Below, in pieces: positions 61,444 to 64,000 of a stretch of 64,000 nucleotides of DNA. The notes below the pieces were generated by a model. It was not told the origin of the DNA. It was given only the letters and a program-made list of their open reading frames with translations, and made no database searches. How positions within the stretch are numbered: the first letter of the stretch is position 1; each line of letters begins with the position of its first letter. A program made the translations under genes and the position numbers. This DNA comes from Chryseobacterium sp. (lineage in GTDB: Bacteria > Bacteroidota > Bacteroidia > Flavobacteriales > Weeksellaceae), in NCBI RefSeq assembly GCF_008831505.1, contig NZ_CP044507.1, forward strand, positions 372,001-436,000, in the 5' to 3' direction.

Positions 61444-61857
61444 ATGACTCCATTAGAAACTGCTCAATACATGCTCAATCAGGACGAATTCTCAAAATGG
61501 ATGGGAATTCAACTGGTGGAGGTTCGGGAAAAATATTGCCTTATTGAGATGCCTGTAAAAGCCGAAATGATCAATGGTCTGAAGACCGTACACGGCGGCA
61601 TCACCTTTTCCCTGGCCGATTCGGCGCTCGCATTCTCCAGTAACAATACTAATGAAGCTTCTGTTGCGCTGAACTGCGTAATCAATTTTACAAAAGCTGT
61701 GAGGATGGGCGATATCCTTACAGCTGAAAGCGTACTGATCTCCGATACGCGGAAAACAGGAATTTATGACATCTCGATAAAGAATCAGGATCAGGTCCTG
61801 GTGGCATCTTTCCGGGGAACGGTCTATAAAATTGAAAAGAAAGTTACGGATTTGTAA
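61444..61857 (+). CDS. paaI: Phenylacetyl-CoA pathway thioesterase PaaI
   Basis: A 137-residue hotdog-fold thioesterase. The site motif is NGLKTVHGGITFSLADSALAF, with the asparagine, the HGG and the catalytic aspartate of PaaI. It frees CoA from dead-end hydroxyphenylacetyl-CoA and related products. Position within the paa operon supports the name. Confidence 0.93.
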   Translation: MTPLETAQYMLNQDEFSKWMGIQLVEVREKYCLIEMPVKAEMINGLKTVHGGITFSLADSALAFSSNNTNEASVALNCVINFTKAVRMGDILTAESVLISDTRKTGIYDISIKNQDQVLVASFRGTVYKIEKKVTDL

Positions 61858-61875
61858 TTATATAATGTTTATAGG

Positions 61876-62310
61876 ATGCAGGAACTTAAATTAATGCACT
61901 CAACAATCTTGATTGATGATAATGAACTGGTTATTAAAGACCGCCTAAAATATCAGAAAATATTTTCCATTATTGCAGGAACGTCAGTGATATTGTTTGC
62001 GCTTACCACTTTTATGAATGGCGGCCAATCATTTGCGTCTGAAAAGTTTTATTACTTTTTCCTTTTCCTGTGCGGAATCTCCATGGTTTTTTTCAGTTTA
62101 AAGCTGAATGTTAGAGACCGGCTATCGAAAGATGAAATCCTGTTGGTAAACTTCCAGAAAGACGTATTCCGTTTTGAGCATGCTTATTTTATTCTGCAAA
62201 ACGGCAAGAAGAGAAAAACCTATTTTTTTCCTGACGAAAAAGAAAAATTAGTAAGTTTTTTAGAATTCAACAATATTAAAACCCGTAATTCAAAGTACAT
62301 TAAATTATAA
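61876..62310 (+). CDS. Unknown membrane protein in the paa operon
   Basis: A 144-residue protein with two hydrophobic segments at about 30-46 and 60-76, between a polar N-terminal strand region and a C-terminal soluble part (LLVNFQKDVFRFEHAYFILQNGKKRKTYFF) that resembles a PH-like membrane protein. No family is assigned. It lies 18 bases after paaI and 48 before paaZ. Confidence 0.68.
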   Translation: MQELKLMHSTILIDDNELVIKDRLKYQKIFSIIAGTSVILFALTTFMNGGQSFASEKFYYFFLFLCGISMVFFSLKLNVRDRLSKDEILLVNFQKDVFRFEHAYFILQNGKKRKTYFFPDEKEKLVSFLEFNNIKTRNSKYIKL

Positions 62311-62358
62311 TATGGTAGAAAGTTATCTGCCCACCTTATCATTATAAATTAACCTGAC

Positions 62359-64000
62359 ATGAAACTAAAAAATTATATATACGGCCAGTGGACAGAAGGT
62401 TCCGGCGAAGAGATTCCATTATACAACGCGGTAAACGGTGAACTTGTTGCCATTTCTGATACGGGCGGCATCGATTTTCAGCAGGCGCTGGATTATGGTA
62501 GAACGGTAGGGTACAAAAACCTTTCGTCTATGACCTTTTACGACCGCGGCGAAATGCTCAAGAAAGTCGCTCTTTATCTTCTGGAGAGAAAGAAGAAGTA
62601 TTATGAGCTTTCTTACAAGACCGGAGCCACGCATACCGACTCCTGGGTGGATATTGAAGGTGGTTTCGGTACCTTCTTCACTTATTCGGGTCTGGCAAAA
62701 AGAATGTTGCCCAACACTCCCTTTTGGGTAGACGGCGATACCCAGAAGATTTCAGCCAACGGAACCTTTCTGGGAACTCATATCCTGACGCCAAGTGAAG
62801 GTATTTCGGTTCAGATCAATGCCTATAACTTTCCTGTTTGGGGTATGATGGAGAAACTTTCCACCTCACTGTTAGCCGGTGTTCCCAGTATTGTAAAGCC
62901 GGCAACGCCGGGATCTTACCTTACCAATGCGGTGTTTGCTGATATGATTGATAGCGGTCTCCTTCCCGAAGGTGCCATACAATTGGTTTGCGGTGAGCCC
63001 GGAAATATGCTGGATTATGTTCAGGACGGGGACTCAGTGCTGTTCACCGGTTCGGCCAGAACAGGTAAGAAACTTAAATCGCTTCCGTCAGTATCAACCA
63101 ATGCGGTACGCTTCAATATGGAAGCCGACTCACTCAACTGTTCCATTTTAGGCTTGGATGCAAAACCGGGTACACCGGAATTTGATCTCTTTATCAAGGA
63201 AGTCCGCAATGAAATTACAACCAAGGCGGGGCAGAAATGTACAGCGATCCGCCGTATTATGGTACCGGAAAATTTGGTTGATGAAGTTCAGACTGCTTTA
63301 GGTAAAGCGCTGGACCAGACTAAAATCGGTAATCCGCTGAATCGGGAAACCCGCATGGGCTCGCTGGTAGGAAAACAGCAGTATGAAGAAGTCCTGAAGA
63401 ATGTAAATCTGCTGAAAGCCGAAACCGAACTGATCTATGACGGACAGCATGAACTTCTGGATGCCAGCTATGAGTCAGGCTCCTTTATGAGTCCGAAAAT
63501 CTTTTATAACGATAAGCCTTTCGAAAAAAACATCTCTCACGATGTGGAAGCGTTCGGACCGGTTTCTACACTGATGCCTTACCGCGATGCCGAAGAAGCT
63601 GCGGCACTTGCAAAGCGCGGAAAAGGCAGCTTGGTAGGCTCCATTGTTTCCAACGATGAAAAATTTGTGGCTGAAACTTCCTGGAGAATGGCATCACAGC
63701 ATGGACGAATCTTCGTGCTGAACCGCGACAGTGCCAAAGAAAGCACCGGTCACGGCTCGCCTCTGCCGACCTTAATGCACGGCGGTCCTGGCAGGGCAGG
63801 TGGAGGTGAAGAGATGGGCGGCCTGAACGGTCTGCACTTCTTCCTTCAGAAAACAGCTGTTCAGGGCTCGCCCGATATGCTTACGGCCATAACAAAAGTG
63901 TATCAGCAGGGGGCAGTGCAGAAATTCTCAGATAAGCATCCTTTCAGAAAGTTCTTTGAAGAGGTGGAAATTGGTGATTCTCTGGAAACCGCCGGCAGAA
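62359..64000 (+). CDS. paaZ: Oxepin-CoA hydrolase / aldehyde dehydrogenase (3' end cut)
   Basis: The first 547 residues of PaaZ, the bifunctional ring-opening enzyme. The aldehyde dehydrogenase domain has the catalytic cysteine C294 in GQKCTAI and the glutamate in RFNMEADS, and NADP-binding segments such as FTGSARTGK. The window ends as the C-terminal MaoC-like hydratase begins (HPFRKFFEEVEIGDS). It hydrolyses oxepin-CoA and oxidises the resulting semialdehyde. The start ATG gives the family N-terminus. Confidence 0.95.
   Translation, partial: MKLKNYIYGQWTEGSGEEIPLYNAVNGELVAISDTGGIDFQQALDYGRTVGYKNLSSMTFYDRGEMLKKVALYLLERKKKYYELSYKTGATHTDSWVDIEGGFGTFFTYSGLAKRMLPNTPFWVDGDTQKISANGTFLGTHILTPSEGISVQINAYNFPVWGMMEKLSTSLLAGVPSIVKPATPGSYLTNAVFADMIDSGLLPEGAIQLVCGEPGNMLDYVQDGDSVLFTGSARTGKKLKSLPSVSTNAVRFNMEADSLNCSILGLDAKPGTPEFDLFIKEVRNEITTKAGQKCTAIRRIMVPENLVDEVQTALGKALDQTKIGNPLNRETRMGSLVGKQQYEEVLKNVNLLKAETELIYDGQHELLDASYESGSFMSPKIFYNDKPFEKNISHDVEAFGPVSTLMPYRDAEEAAALAKRGKGSLVGSIVSNDEKFVAETSWRMASQHGRIFVLNRDSAKESTGHGSPLPTLMHGGPGRAGGGEEMGGLNGLHFFLQKTAVQGSPDMLTAITKVYQQGAVQKFSDKHPFRKFFEEVEIGDSLETAGR

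Noticed and set aside
1-64000. CRISPR arrays, tRNA or rRNA genes, insertion sequences with transposase, prophage genes
   Set aside because: None found. The only repeats are short hairpin elements and degenerate tandem words, without spacers or a transposase.

Overview
The window looks like a chromosomal segment of a flavobacterium, most likely of the Chryseobacterium / Weeksellaceae group. The reasons are family content (type IX secretion sorting domain, bacillithiol glycosyltransferase BshA, DUF2851, DUF4254, DUF4292, DUF3857 proteins, OsmC, MoxR-DUF58 pair), the moderate GC by eye, and at least eleven copies of the Bacteroidetes promoter box TAnnTTTG placed a short distance upstream of genes. 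The genus is inference; no rRNA or tRNA gene was seen.

Layout. 1-2650: end of a MoxR ATPase gene, its DUF58 partner, an OsmC protein. 2663-7246 (minus): a GH63/MGH1-like glycosidase, a secreted protein of unknown role, a GNAT-like protein. 7344-13690 (plus): folE, cysS, a type IX secreted protein, and a CBM20-bearing 4-alpha-glucanotransferase. 13890-19946 (plus): two small secreted proteins (one Tyr/Arg-rich, one Spy-like), ferritin, and two tandem DUF3857 proteins of which the second has lost its transglutaminase cysteine. 20002-29901: AddA-type helicase-nuclease, SIMPL protein, GNAT, PspC, DUF2851, BshA, GH3 glycosidase. 30015-38706: a lipoprotein, deoD, and a long minus-strand gene line (flippase, dut, sugar nucleotidyltransferase, DUF4292 lipoprotein, EnvC-like, tatA, DUF4254, lipoprotein, ribA). 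38834-43196: dihydroorotase and a two-domain M16 peptidase.

43200-51850 is the accessory part. A short AT-rich cassette (DGQHR/DndB-like protein, MltR-like protein, small ORF) is bracketed by two inverted copies of a 39-base hairpin repeat. Next come a PAS-LuxR regulator and a divergent short transcript candidate with its own promoter, a 20-base perfect palindrome at the position of a lux box, a 20-residue hydrophobic ORF and a strong terminator. After a dienoyl-CoA-reductase-like SDR lies a five-gene operon: DUF2589 protein, two unknown proteins, an intracellular subtilase, and a 70-residue protein resembling a free-standing subtilase propeptide/inhibitor. I consider this operon the best candidate for an undescribed system here.

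51848-64000: clpB (minus), then the phenylacetate degradation operon paaE, unknown, paaABCD, paaG, paaH, two small membrane proteins, paaI, unknown, paaZ (cut by the window end). PaaABCE makes the ring epoxide of phenylacetyl-CoA, PaaG isomerises it to the oxepin, PaaZ opens the ring, PaaH acts in the later beta-oxidation and PaaI rescues CoA. The ligase PaaK, thiolase PaaJ and PaaF are not in the window.
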